The notes: generated from the sequence alone by a model not told the origin. A DNA stretch of 46,934 nucleotides from Zooshikella ganghwensis DSM 15267 (GCF_000428585.1 NZ_AUAF01000028.1:1-46934), one strand, 5' to 3'. Positions 19,288 to 27,441 are shown, counted from the stretch's first letter. A program made the numbers and translations.

Positions 19288-20514
19288 TTAGTGGCTTAAT
19301 GTTAACTGCACGACATTAATTTTATTTATGTTGAAGCCTGCTTCGCAGTAATGTAAATAGTACTTCCAAGTCCTTTGGAAATGATCATCATATCCCAAAG
19401 CTTTTAATTCATCTTTTTGTTGGTGAAAATTATCAGACCAGCAGCGAAGTGTTTTTGCATAATCAGCGCCAAATAGCAGGCAGTCTTCAATTTCAAATTC
19501 AAACTGTTCAGCAAGTTGCTTTAAATGTGACAGAGTGGGTAACATCCCCCCTGGAAAAATATAGAGCTGAATAAAATCCGGGTTTTTTTCGTAGTGTGAA
19601 AAAACGGCTTCATCAATGGTAATCACTTGAATAACTGCTTTTCCACCGGGTTTTAAGCAATGCTTTAGTTTCTGAAAGTAGGTTGGCCACCATTCACGAC
19701 CCACTGCTTCAAGCATTTCAATAGAGATAATATGATCGTACTGATTAGATAATTCTCGGTAATCACAGAAATGAAAAGAGGTAAGATGACTTAAGCCTGC
19801 ATTTTTTAAACGTTGCTTTGTGTACTGAAGTTGTTCTTTAGAAAGCGTTATCCCAGTAACTTGTAGGCCGTACAGTGCTGCTTGCTCGGCAAATCCTCCC
19901 CACCCACAGCCAATTTCCAGAATGTGTTGACCGGGGTTTGGGTTAAGCATGTCCAATAGCCGTTGATATTTTCGTTGCTGAGCTTCGAATAATGTCAAAT
20001 CATATTGGGAAACACCTTCACCATAAATAGCGCTAGAGTAAGTCATACTTTTATCCAGCCACTGTATGTAAAACGAATTACTAATATCATAGTGAGCGGC
20101 AATATTACGTTTACTTCCTTTTACTGTGTTTTTATGAGATAGGTGACGTATAGTATGTAACCATTTAATAATGTTGAATTTTTTTCCTAACGCTTGATAA
20201 TAAGGTTCATTAAGTGCGAAAAAAGTAAGTACTTTGCCTAAATCAGCGGTTTGCCAATGATTTTTAATATAGCTTTCAGCAAAACCTACATCACCCCGCC
20301 AAAATAAGTGCCAAAGAAATTTTAGTGGTGATTGTACTTCCATATTTGCGGAAGGCCCTGCTTTTGAACCCTTGAAATGAAAATTATGCTCACCCATTTT
20401 CAGATGGAGGCTACCAAATTGGGTTTGGTTAAAGGTTTTTATAATGGGTATTAGCCACCATCGGGTTGTGTGATGTGGGCGGCTGGATGTGACTAATGTT
20501 TGCTGCTCAGCCAT
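19288..20514 (-). CDS. cfa: Cyclopropane-fatty-acid synthase family SAM methyltransferase
   Basis: 408 residues from the ATG at 20514, with AAGGTG seven bases upstream; a GTG three codons earlier is possible. The enzyme methylates cis double bonds of phospholipid acyl chains. The SAM-binding motif is LEIGCGWGG (near residue 198). The family blocks AHYDISNSFY, SMTYSSAIY, ISIEMLEAVG, IQVITID and FPGGMLPT are all present. It overlaps the DUF1365 gene by eight bases and is third in an operon with the FAD oxidoreductase. Related cfa-like genes in such photo-oxidative clusters of other proteobacteria make methylated or furan fatty acids rather than cyclopropanes, so the exact product is open. A role in membrane protection under light is inference. 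Confidence 0.92.
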   Translation of the reverse strand: MAEQQTLVTSSRPHHTTRWWLIPIIKTFNQTQFGSLHLKMGEHNFHFKGSKAGPSANMEVQSPLKFLWHLFWRGDVGFAESYIKNHWQTADLGKVLTFFALNEPYYQALGKKFNIIKWLHTIRHLSHKNTVKGSKRNIAAHYDISNSFYIQWLDKSMTYSSAIYGEGVSQYDLTLFEAQQRKYQRLLDMLNPNPGQHILEIGCGWGGFAEQAALYGLQVTGITLSKEQLQYTKQRLKNAGLSHLTSFHFCDYRELSNQYDHIISIEMLEAVGREWWPTYFQKLKHCLKPGGKAVIQVITIDEAVFSHYEKNPDFIQLYIFPGGMLPTLSHLKQLAEQFEFEIEDCLLFGADYAKTLRCWSDNFHQQKDELKALGYDDHFQRTWKYYLHYCEAGFNINKINVVQLTLSH

Positions 20515-21283
20515 GCGAAACACCTTTTTTTTGCTGCTTGGGATGAGTAAATATGGGCACTTTTCGTAACCATAATTTCAAGGCATGCCAGTGAATCATT
20601 GTGATAACTTTCCAGGTCATAAGAGGGATGGATAAAAATAATTTAATAAGCTGTTTATTGTTTGCTGGAATGCGATGGCTGTGTTGGGTCGCCAACAACA
20701 TAAGAGTTTGATGCTGATAAGTTTTAATGATTGTGAAAAGTTTGTCATTAAAGGGGCTTAAGCGAAATTCATAGTGCATGTCCATTGCCAGGAAAGGTGA
20801 CACATGAAAGTCTTTGGCCCTTTTAGCAGATATTGTGGATTTAAAGTTATCATGTTTGGGAGATATTACATAACAATGGTTTTCGTTAAAGGTATTGCTC
20901 ACTTCTAGTACAATAGCTCTCAAATTATTCTGTTCATCAAAACAATACCAATTAGCTAACGGGTTAAAGCTATAACCTAAAACTCTTGGAAAGCACAATA
21001 ATATAATACGGTGAGGTTTGAAAAATAACTGATGCTTGTGTAAAAGTGTTTTGATCCAAGCTGCTAAATTTGAGCCATCACGCGGTCCAACATCTTTTGG
21101 ATAAAAACTGAATAAATTAAACCTGTCTATTGAAAAGAAACGACATTGAGAATGGGCTTTTTCTAATTGCAATACATCAACAGCAATGTTAAACACAGAA
21201 TAATTAAATTTATAATTCACAGGTAAAAAACGCTGATGCATAACATTGCTTTTAAAGAGCAATAAAGCAGGATTACTATTCAT
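20507..21283 (-). CDS. DUF1365 family protein
   Basis: 258 residues from the ATG at 21283, which overlaps the upstream stop codon as ATGA and implies translational coupling. A TTG start at 21313 is less likely. Family features are the opening NVMHQRFLPVNYKFNYSVF, then SFYPKDVGPRDGS and the conserved FPRVLGYSFNPLANWYCF. Also visible are EVSNTFNENHCYV and KDFHVSPFLAMDMHYEFR. No catalytic activity is established for the family, but it nearly always accompanies a COG2907 oxidoreductase and a Cfa-like methyltransferase, so a role in the same lipid modification is likely. Confidence 0.88.
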   Translation of the reverse strand: MNSNPALLLFKSNVMHQRFLPVNYKFNYSVFNIAVDVLQLEKAHSQCRFFSIDRFNLFSFYPKDVGPRDGSNLAAWIKTLLHKHQLFFKPHRIILLCFPRVLGYSFNPLANWYCFDEQNNLRAIVLEVSNTFNENHCYVISPKHDNFKSTISAKRAKDFHVSPFLAMDMHYEFRLSPFNDKLFTIIKTYQHQTLMLLATQHSHRIPANNKQLIKLFLSIPLMTWKVITMIHWHALKLWLRKVPIFTHPKQQKKGVSHG

Positions 21284-22578
21284 TGCTGTTTCACACTTTG
21301 TGACTGCTCCCAAGGTGCAGAACAGTTTAATTGATTTGCAACGGCTATAGCTGACTGTAAACCATCTTCATGAAAACCATAACCACAGTAACTACCACAA
21401 AACCAGGTATTTTGTTTACCCTGGAGTGTGGGAATGAGCAGCTGTGCTTTTAAGGCATTTACCGTAAAGACGGGATGGTGATAAGTAATTTCACGAATAA
21501 TGTGCGAGTCTTTCGGAAGAGTGAATGGGTTTAATGAAACAAAATAATTTTTTCTACATTCAAGCTGTTGCAGTAAATTCATCCAGTAAGTTACTGAAAC
21601 CGAGCTTTGAACAACATTATGTTGTTGGCTTTTTAAATAATTCCACGAAGACCAAACTCGCTGCTGCTTAGGCATTAAGTGTTGGTCAGTATGCAGATAG
21701 GCAACATTTTCTTGATAACTGAACGCAGATAAAACTTGTTGCTCTTCAGGCGTAGGGTTATTGAGGATAGGTAATACTTCGTCTGCATGGCAGGCAAACA
21801 CAACCTGATCACAGCTAATTTTCTGTTTTGAGGTTGTGACTACAATTTGAAGTTTTTGACGGTGTACTTGAGTGGCCGGCTCATTGGTCAGTAATTCCCC
21901 TTTAAAGATTTGTAATAATGCTTTGATATATTGGTAACTTCCTTGGGTCACAGTGCGCCATTGTGGTCGGTCATTAATATTGAGCAGGCCATGATTAGCA
22001 AAAAATTGTAAAAAACTGCAGGCAGGGAACTGTAGCATTGTTTCATCAGGGCAAGACCAGATAGCTGCGGCCATGGGAAGTAAATACTGTTGTTGCAGTT
22101 GATAGGAAAACTGATGATATTCGAGGTAATCATCAAGGGTAATATCAATTGGAATTTGTTTTTTCAGATCTTGTTTTGCGAGTTGATTAAACCTGACTAT
22201 TTCTCTCAGCATTCGCCAGTAGGAAAGACTAATAATGTTCTTTCGCTGGCCAAATAGAGTGTTAACACTTGTGCCAGCATATTCTAATTCACCATCATTA
22301 ATTGATGCGGCAAAGCTCATTGAGGTGGGCTGGGTGTGTACGCCTAAATGGTTAAATAGTTGGGAAAGGTGAGGGTAATTTGGCTGGTTGTAAACAATAA
22401 AGCCAGTATCTATTGCAAGTAGCTTATTTTCTTCCTCAACCTCAATTGTATTAGTGTGACCACCAAAGTAACCATTTTTTTCAATTAACGTCACACGATA
22501 ACGTTGACTTAAGAGCCAGGCAGCTGCAAGTCCACTTATACCACTACCAATGACAATAATATGTTGAGCTTGATTCAT
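21280..22578 (-). CDS. FAD/NAD(P)-binding amine-oxidase-like protein (COG2907)
   Basis: 432 residues from the ATG at 22578. The open frame extends to 22701, but the extra 41 residues do not fit the family, and the dinucleotide fold begins VIGSGISGLAAAWLL right after this ATG. An FAD-binding acidic residue follows in VTLIEKNGYFGGH. The C-terminal motif WFCGSYCGYGFHEDGLQS is characteristic of this COG. Members resemble fatty-acid or carotenoid desaturases of the amine-oxidase fold. First gene of the oxidoreductase-DUF1365-cfa operon, with a predicted light-responsive promoter ahead. The intended substrate is probably the acyl chain modified by the downstream methyltransferase (inference). Confidence 0.9.
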   Translation of the reverse strand: MNQAQHIIVIGSGISGLAAAWLLSQRYRVTLIEKNGYFGGHTNTIEVEEENKLLAIDTGFIVYNQPNYPHLSQLFNHLGVHTQPTSMSFAASINDGELEYAGTSVNTLFGQRKNIISLSYWRMLREIVRFNQLAKQDLKKQIPIDITLDDYLEYHQFSYQLQQQYLLPMAAAIWSCPDETMLQFPACSFLQFFANHGLLNINDRPQWRTVTQGSYQYIKALLQIFKGELLTNEPATQVHRQKLQIVVTTSKQKISCDQVVFACHADEVLPILNNPTPEEQQVLSAFSYQENVAYLHTDQHLMPKQQRVWSSWNYLKSQQHNVVQSSVSVTYWMNLLQQLECRKNYFVSLNPFTLPKDSHIIREITYHHPVFTVNALKAQLLIPTLQGKQNTWFCGSYCGYGFHEDGLQSAIAVANQLNCSAPWEQSQSVKQQ

Positions 22579-22639
22579 AGCGTGCAAACCATCTTTGTCT
22601 TTAGGTTCATGAGATTGTGCAACTAGCAATGAAATAAGT

Positions 22640-22687
22640 TGTACGCTAATATTTATTTTGTATAAGAAATATAGGTCGATTTGTAAA
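22640..22687 (-). promoter_or_regulatory. Promoter of the FAD oxidoreductase operon with LitR-type half-sites
   Basis: On the minus strand TTTACA (22687-22682), 17-bp spacer, TATACA (22664-22659). TGTACG (22640-22645) and TGTATA (22659-22664) form paired half-sites separated by 13 bases, the second overlapping the -10. The same pattern occurs before rudS and between phrB and the epimerase. The gap also faces the SDR gene, so one operator may serve both directions. Confidence 0.55.
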
Positions 22688-22750
22688 AGAAAGCAAGTCA
22701 AAATGTATAGGTTGGTGTCACAGCCTTAATTGTTTGAGGAGAGTGGATAT

Positions 22751-23506
22751 ATGAATATCAGTGGCAAGTCCTTCTGGCTGGTGGGAGCAAGCAGTGGTAT
22801 TGGTCGTTCATTAGCGTTGCAACTGGCGGCGCAAGGTGGCAATGTCGCTGTATCTGCTCGCAATGGGCAGGCGTTGACTGAATTACAAAGTCAGGCTCAA
22901 TCGCTACCAGGCAGTATTCATGCATTCCCACTTGATGCCACTGACCGTGAAGCTTGCCATCATACGCTTGCTGAAATTCAAAAAGAGCTTGGTCCTGTTA
23001 ACATCAGTGTCCTCAATGCTGGAGTCTATCAGCCTATGACCGTGAGTGACTTTAATGCGCAGACATGTGAACACATATTTACGGTTAACGTTATGTCTAC
23101 CATTAACTGTTTGGAAGCACTATTACAAAAAGTCGAAGGTTTGGAGCAAATATTAATTACGGGCAGTGTTGCGGGTTATCGGGGGTTACCGTTAGCCGGT
23201 GCCTATGGGGCAAGCAAGGCTGCGCTGATTAATCTTGCTGAAGGTTTTAGGTCAGGTTTTTTGAAGCGAGGCATTCAGTTGCGGGTAATAAATCCAGGTT
23301 TTGTTGAAACGCCTATGACCGCCAAAAACACCTTTAAAATGCCCGCATTAATATCATCAGACGATGCAGCTAAAGCCATTATTGCTGGACTATCAAAGTC
23401 TGGGTTTGAAATAACCTTTCCCAAACGTTTTACCTGGTGGCTTAAACTTCTGAGGATACTGCCTTATTACTGCTATTTTCCTTTACTAAAAAGACTTAAT
23501 ACATAG
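22751..23506 (+). CDS. Short-chain dehydrogenase/reductase
   Basis: 251 residues from the ATG at 22751, which has GAGGAG nine bases upstream; a TTG at 22730 is unlikely. Classical SDR features are the nucleotide loop GASSGIG (~residues 12-18), NAG (near 90), catalytic Ser in TGSVAG, and YGASK with the Tyr-x3-Lys pair. After these comes the PG-x-VETPM substrate-side segment. The C-terminal hydrophobic stretch (WWLKLLRILPYYCYFPLL) suggests membrane association. NAD(P)H-dependent reduction of a carbonyl is expected and the substrate is unknown. It is transcribed away from the FAD oxidoreductase operon across a shared 172-bp control region, consistent with co-regulation by light. Confidence 0.9.
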   Translation: MNISGKSFWLVGASSGIGRSLALQLAAQGGNVAVSARNGQALTELQSQAQSLPGSIHAFPLDATDREACHHTLAEIQKELGPVNISVLNAGVYQPMTVSDFNAQTCEHIFTVNVMSTINCLEALLQKVEGLEQILITGSVAGYRGLPLAGAYGASKAALINLAEGFRSGFLKRGIQLRVINPGFVETPMTAKNTFKMPALISSDDAAKAIIAGLSKSGFEITFPKRFTWWLKLLRILPYYCYFPLLKRLNT

Positions 23507-23534
23507 TGCAATTACTTTGGGTAAAGTGGGTCTT

Positions 23535-23564
23535 TGTGCTTTTACTGTCGTTGTTAAAAGCACA
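23535..23564. terminator. Hairpin between convergent SDR and LitR-like genes
   Basis: TGTGCTTTTA (23535-23544) and TAAAAGCACA (23555-23564): perfect 10-bp stem, 10-base loop, 29 bases after the SDR stop. There is no T-run on either side, so termination is only likely, not certain. Confidence 0.4.
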
Positions 23565-23723
23565 TATCCTGGCTCAGGGCTGTCACATAATAATGTTATT
23601 TTTAAAAAAGTCATTTTCTGAAGTAGCTTTGTTCAAAGTCTGTATAACGCTTGTTGAACACGCCATAAATCCTTCCTTGGAAGAGCTCAGCCAGCCAGCT
23701 TACAACGCATTGGCGGTGTTAAA

Positions 23724-24650
23724 TTACTTCAGGTGTGTGTTTATTTGCTTGATTAAGTCTGTATTATCAGTCGCAGTGATGGTTGAGGTGGTATGTAATT
23801 GTTGCTCGTGAATCATTGTGCACTGTCCTGTCAGGATCAGTGGCACTGTTAGTAATTGCTGTAAATGTTGCAATTCTTTTTGAAGAACGTGTCGCTCGAA
23901 AGCCGATTGGCTGAAAATAATAACGGCTTGGCTTTGCAGTTTTTCAACAGCAAGAGAGACTTCATCATAAGGCAGTTTGCCAGCGAGAAGTTGTACATGA
24001 TAGTTGTGTGCACTTAACGCTAATGCTGTGAGTAAAAGGTCAATGATTTCAAACTCGGTATGTATTGTTGTCGCTAACTGAGTCAGTAGTACTTTGGGAC
24101 CCGTTGTTGATTTATTATTGTGATACAGGCGTGTCGTTAATTTTGCCCGTAACTGGGTGAGTAAAAAGCACTGTTCTGCTATTTGACCAAATTGTCCCTG
24201 CCAGTTTTTTTTAAGCTGGATAATCACAGGCTTTATTAGGTTTTCACTGACTATATCAATAGGATAAATGGCAAGTGCCTGATTATAAATATCATCCAAT
24301 TTATCGTCATTAAAGGTTTTTACGGCATTAATAAATTGAGTTTGAGCTATTTGCCAGTTATCAACATTGCTACCTGGTGCAGTTTGCGATTTAGTGTTGT
24401 TTACATTTGCGAGTAAAGCTTTGACTTTACTGACAGCCACTCCGCGGTTTATCCACTCTAAAATACTTTTTATTTGGGTAACATGCTCTTGGTCATAAAG
24501 CCGATGCCCTTTAGCGGTTCGGTAAGGGGTAATCAGTCCATAGCGTCTTTCCCAGGCACGCAGTGTTACAGCGTTGACTCCTGTCAGCCTGGACACTTCC
24601 CGGATGGGAATTAAGCCTTCTGTATTTTCATTAACAACTAATTCAGTCAT
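23724..24650 (-). CDS. MerR-family regulator, LitR/CarH-like, class II type (degenerate B12 site)
   Basis: 308 residues. A MerR winged HTH at ~13-75 includes IREVSRLTGVNAVTLRAWERRYGL and GHRLYD. The second half has the helical bundle and Rossmann-like part of cobalamin-binding LitR/CarH photoregulators. The B12 signatures are eroded: the Trp-x9-Glu-His motif is now Trp150-x8-Glu159-Gln160. Around His197 the expected D/E-x-H-x2-G has become IHTEF, so the glycine is gone. This is the pattern of class II LitR, which senses light through a separate LOV protein rather than B12. Such a LOV gene lies 1.3 kb away. The protein follows rudS by 121 bases on the same strand. It would repress the light genes through the TGTACA-like sites seen in the cluster. 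Confidence 0.85.
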   Translation of the reverse strand: MTELVVNENTEGLIPIREVSRLTGVNAVTLRAWERRYGLITPYRTAKGHRLYDQEHVTQIKSILEWINRGVAVSKVKALLANVNNTKSQTAPGSNVDNWQIAQTQFINAVKTFNDDKLDDIYNQALAIYPIDIVSENLIKPVIIQLKKNWQGQFGQIAEQCFLLTQLRAKLTTRLYHNNKSTTGPKVLLTQLATTIHTEFEIIDLLLTALALSAHNYHVQLLAGKLPYDEVSLAVEKLQSQAVIIFSQSAFERHVLQKELQHLQQLLTVPLILTGQCTMIHEQQLHTTSTITATDNTDLIKQINTHLK

Positions 24651-24771
24651 TTTTATTTCAATAGAGTATAAAATATATGACGTCTAGTTTAGCGTGCACT
24701 TAATGCGGCGTATATAGCCCGAAATTGGTAATGCTTGTTCATTATGGTATGTGCATCGCCAGCAAAAGGTT

Positions 24772-25740
24772 TTAAATAGCATTTCTTAACCCTAGCTCAT
24801 CGGGGTAAGGTGATAAGTACATCTGCTGTTGTATAAATGTATTACCATGCAGTTTTATAAAGTGTTTAAGTAGCGTTATTGGAACAATAAGTGGTAAGAA
24901 TCCTTGACGATATTGATGAATGATATAGAGGATTTCACCACGTTCAGCTTGTAGCAAAGCATGTTTTAGGAAGCCTAAAATATGCATAAGTACATTTGAA
25001 TGTGTTTTGCGCGTAGCGCGTTGTTGCAACGCTTTCATAAAGATATGCTGATAAGTGTTGGCGGTTTCAGCAATATTAGAGGAGTCAATATTAGCGACCA
25101 GCTGACCTAAACGTGAATAATCTTCAGGTGAGTGAGCTAGCACTGAATATTTATAACGTGTATGAAATTGAATCAGTGCCGAAGGTGTCAGGTCTTGCAT
25201 TAGCTGCTGCCAGCTATGGTAAGCGATCACTCTGTTAATAAAGTTTTCTCTTAGTATAGGATCATGTAAGCGACCTTCTTCTTCAACAGGCATAAGTGGA
25301 AGGTGTTTCATAATTTGCTGAGCATAAAGGCCTGTACCAGAATTACGATGAGGGTAGCCGTTAGATTGGTAAACTTTGACTCGTTCCATACCGCAGCTGG
25401 GTGACTTTTGCATCAAGATGTAGCCACTTAAATGCTGGAGCTGTTTAGCTTGCTTGGCGCCATATTCCTGCAAGGCTTCTGTGACATCGAGGTCAGGGTT
25501 AACAGAGCCAATGGCACGAGGTTGTTCTGGGTTACCGACTAAGCGAATAGGTTCCCGGGGTACACCCATTCCAATACCAACCTCGGGGCATATAGGTACA
25601 TAGTTAAATATACGGCTGAGCTGATTTAAACAGAAAGATGATCGCTTGTGGCCGCCGTTGAAACGTACCTTGTGACCCAGCAAACAAGCACTGATACCAA
25701 CTTGGATTGGGGATACAGAGTTAGTGGTTGATGAGTTCAT
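24772..25740 (-). CDS. rudS: RudS-like tRNA 4-thiouridine desulfidase (DUF523-DUF1722)
   Basis: 322 residues in two domains. DUF523/TudS (~10-155) has the three cysteines expected to hold a 4Fe-4S cluster: Cys19 in SACLLG, Cys51 in PICPEVGIGMG and Cys116 in KSPSCGM. Family blocks KVRFNGG and PREPIRLV are present. DUF1722/YbgA (~185-315) contains HTRYKYSVLAHSPEDYSRLG. Fused DUF523-DUF1722 proteins have been reported (from memory) as RudS, which removes sulfur from 4-thiouridine in tRNA. Ribosome site AAGGAA. It is preceded by a promoter carrying paired TGTACA half-sites and is probably cotranscribed with the LitR-like gene. 4-Thiouridine is the near-UV target in bacterial tRNA, which fits the photolyase neighbourhood. 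Confidence 0.82.
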   Translation of the reverse strand: MNSSTTNSVSPIQVGISACLLGHKVRFNGGHKRSSFCLNQLSRIFNYVPICPEVGIGMGVPREPIRLVGNPEQPRAIGSVNPDLDVTEALQEYGAKQAKQLQHLSGYILMQKSPSCGMERVKVYQSNGYPHRNSGTGLYAQQIMKHLPLMPVEEEGRLHDPILRENFINRVIAYHSWQQLMQDLTPSALIQFHTRYKYSVLAHSPEDYSRLGQLVANIDSSNIAETANTYQHIFMKALQQRATRKTHSNVLMHILGFLKHALLQAERGEILYIIHQYRQGFLPLIVPITLLKHFIKLHGNTFIQQQMYLSPYPDELGLRNAI

Positions 25741-25779
25741 TAAACGGTTCCTTGCGCAGCTTGTTTATTTAAACTTTCT

Positions 25780-25814
25780 TGTACAAATATAGTTTTGCTG
25801 TACAAGTTTGTAAA
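25780..25814 (-). promoter_or_regulatory. rudS promoter with paired TGTACA half-sites
   Basis: Minus strand: -35 TTTACA (25814-25809), 17-bp spacer, -10 TATATT (25791-25786). TGTACA half-sites lie at 25799-25804 (within the spacer) and 25780-25785 (next to the -10), 13 bases apart, so a bound repressor would block polymerase. The LOV gene is divergent from here and could share the site. Confidence 0.65.
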
Positions 25815-25960
25815 GTGGCTTAGCGCTACTATTTGTTCATAAAAACATAACCGGTTAGCGATAACTGGTTAAGTGACAGCAATTTGGCTGAGATACGTTG
25901 TTAGCCAGTGTTATAGTTATTATCAAAAATAAAACTGCCAGGAGTGTAAGGAGAAGCCTT

Positions 25961-26422
25961 GTGATAACTGCGGAGTTAATGGAACGTTTGGTCAATGCTT
26001 CTAATGATGGTGTTGTTGTTGCTGAGCGAGAAGGTGATGAGAGCATCTTGATTTATGTGAACCCTGCATTTGAACGTTTAACAGGGTATACAGCAGATGA
26101 GATTTTATACCAGGACTGTCGCTTTTTGCAGGGAAATGACCGTGAGCAAGAGGGTATTGAAAAGGTCAGAGAAGCTATCAGGAATAATCAATCAACTTGT
26201 CAGGTTTTACGAAATTATCGTAAAGATGGCTCTATGTTTTGGAATGAGTTACGACTAACACCTGTGTTTGATAATGAAGAGCAACTCCAGTATTACATTG
26301 GAATTCAGCGTGATGTCACCGCGGAAATAGAGGCTAAGCAAAGACTGAAGCAGGTCAAACATGATCTAGATATTGCGATGGAACTACTGGCTTCTTATCA
26401 ATCAAAATTTGGTCCGCTATAG
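25961..26422 (+). CDS. Short LOV blue-light photoreceptor protein
   Basis: 153 residues from the GTG at 25961, which has AAGGAG seven bases upstream; the open frame extends 63 bases further without a ribosome site. A single LOV/PAS domain (~15-120) carries the photoactive cysteine Cys53 in QDCRFLQGND, the flavin-contacting NYRKDGSMFWNELRLTPV and YYIGIQRDVT. A C-terminal helix (~122-150) forms the coiled J-alpha-like extension. Length, start (VITAEL) and Cys53 position agree with the short LOV proteins of Pseudomonas putida (PpSB1-LOV type). It has no effector domain, so it must signal through a partner. Expected to bind FMN and form a cysteinyl adduct in blue light, then release the LitR-like repressor from DNA. 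Confidence 0.93.
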   Translation: MITAELMERLVNASNDGVVVAEREGDESILIYVNPAFERLTGYTADEILYQDCRFLQGNDREQEGIEKVREAIRNNQSTCQVLRNYRKDGSMFWNELRLTPVFDNEEQLQYYIGIQRDVTAEIEAKQRLKQVKHDLDIAMELLASYQSKFGPL

Positions 26423-26440
26423 GGTAGAGGGTTATATAAA

Positions 26441-26492
26441 ATTAAAGGCTTCGGTTTTATTTTCAACATGGTAACTTACTAGCCTTTTTAAT
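26441..26492. terminator. Probable bidirectional terminator between LOV gene and DUF2878 gene
   Basis: AATTAAAGGCT (26440-26450) pairs, with a small bulge, with AGCCTTTTTAATT (26481-26493). T-rich flanks appear in both directions, but the loop is long (about 30 bases). Confidence 0.4.
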
Positions 26493-27010
26493 TATGACTT
26501 TGTCAGAGCACTTTTTTTGGAAAACAGTTCGGCAAAACTTAGTAACAATGGGAATAAAACAGCCCAGCAAATACCGATAGTCACTAAACCTGTGGTATCA
26601 ATGGTGACGAGTGTTAACTGGCTTCCTGCAAAATAGCTAAATGCTGCGAAAGGGGGAGCAAGTGCCATACTCAATAAGGGCCTGGACTGAAGCCACTTTA
26701 AACAATGATTTAACAACGTTGCGAATAGGATCCATAAGCAACTAAGCCATAATGGAATCAGTAATGATGGGGTCGGCAGCTGGATAATATTCATCTGCAC
26801 TAAAAAGCTATCAAGTGCTGAGCCTAGTAGCCATGTGATCAGAATAATGTCGCGCTCAGTGCGCCAGTTACCAATCCACTTGAAGTGGATAACCAAAATA
26901 ACTAATGTTGAGATTAACGCAGGTAATGAACCTGTTAGCACACAAATAAACCAGCCTACCTCAAAAAGCAGGGCATTTGCTATCAAAGCCGAAGGGGCAT
27001 TTAACTTCAT
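26492..27010 (-). CDS. DUF2878 membrane protein
   Basis: 172 residues with about five or six hydrophobic segments (LFEVGWFICVLTG, LISTLVILVIHF, IILITWLLGSALDSFLV, WLSCLWILFATLL, and two near the C-terminus). Family features are the early NALLFEVGWF, then WLLGSALDS, LPLWL-like SLLIPLWLSCLW and the FAY/FSYFAG block. The function is unknown. The start overlaps the preceding stop as ATGA. It is third in phrB-NTF2-DUF2878, an arrangement seen in light-inducible clusters of many gammaproteobacteria. Confidence 0.85.
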   Translation of the reverse strand: MKLNAPSALIANALLFEVGWFICVLTGSLPALISTLVILVIHFKWIGNWRTERDIILITWLLGSALDSFLVQMNIIQLPTPSLLIPLWLSCLWILFATLLNHCLKWLQSRPLLSMALAPPFAAFSYFAGSQLTLVTIDTTGLVTIGICWAVLFPLLLSFAELFSKKSALTKS

Positions 27011-27441
27011 GCTGCTGCCTTTTTCTTGATAAAGCGAATGAGTTTACCTAACACAGGAAGTTGCTCGTAGAGCATAGCACCTAAGTCAAAAAAGTCCTGA
27101 TGCTGCGATACCAAGCCAGTGTTATTAAAATGTAGAAGGCTAACACCTTCTACATTAATACTTTTTTGCGGTAAGCGCTGGTGTTGAAACGTCATTCTCC
27201 AAGGTTGCGTGACATGGTGAGGAGGGGCCAGCCAGGCAGCTTTGAACTCAAACTGCAAATAAGATACCTCTTGATACATGTTTTCAAAATAACGTGTTAC
27301 TTGGTCTAATCCTAAATGGGTGCCAAGTGGGTCTGAAAACACAACATCTTCAGTATATAAAGTTGATAAAGGCGATAAGTTATTAGCACCTAATTGCTGA
27401 AAAGTGGTTAAAAACTGTTGTAAAAAGTGTTCAAGACTCAT
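27007..27441 (-). CDS. NTF2-like (SnoaL-type) protein
   Basis: 144 residues of a cone-shaped alpha+beta barrel fold: an N-terminal helix, then LYTEDVVFSDPLGTHLGLDQVTRYFENMY (described here in parts: LYTEDVVFSDP, HLGLDQVTRYF), and beta strands with FEFKAAWL and VEGVSLLHF. HQDFFDLGAMLYEQLPVLG near the end is typical of the group linked to photolyase operons. Possibly a lipid or isoprenoid-type small-molecule binder; no catalytic residue can be assigned. It is coupled to phrB and to the next gene by four-base ATGA overlaps, so all three proteins should be made together. Confidence 0.85.
   Translation of the reverse strand: MSLEHFLQQFLTTFQQLGANNLSPLSTLYTEDVVFSDPLGTHLGLDQVTRYFENMYQEVSYLQFEFKAAWLAPPHHVTQPWRMTFQHQRLPQKSINVEGVSLLHFNNTGLVSQHQDFFDLGAMLYEQLPVLGKLIRFIKKKAAA

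Noticed and set aside
22579-22701. Upstream extension of the FAD oxidoreductase frame
   Set aside because: It would place the operator and promoter inside the coding region; the nucleotide-binding motif begins right after the ATG at 22578.
23506-23811. Open frame of 101 codons starting with GTG inside the SDR stop region
   Set aside because: It runs over the 3' end of the LitR-like gene on the other strand, contains a hairpin, and has no family resemblance or ribosome site.
25898-25960. N-terminal hydrophobic extension of the LOV protein
   Set aside because: There is no ribosome site, and starting at the GTG at 25961 puts the photoactive cysteine at position 53 as in known short LOV proteins.
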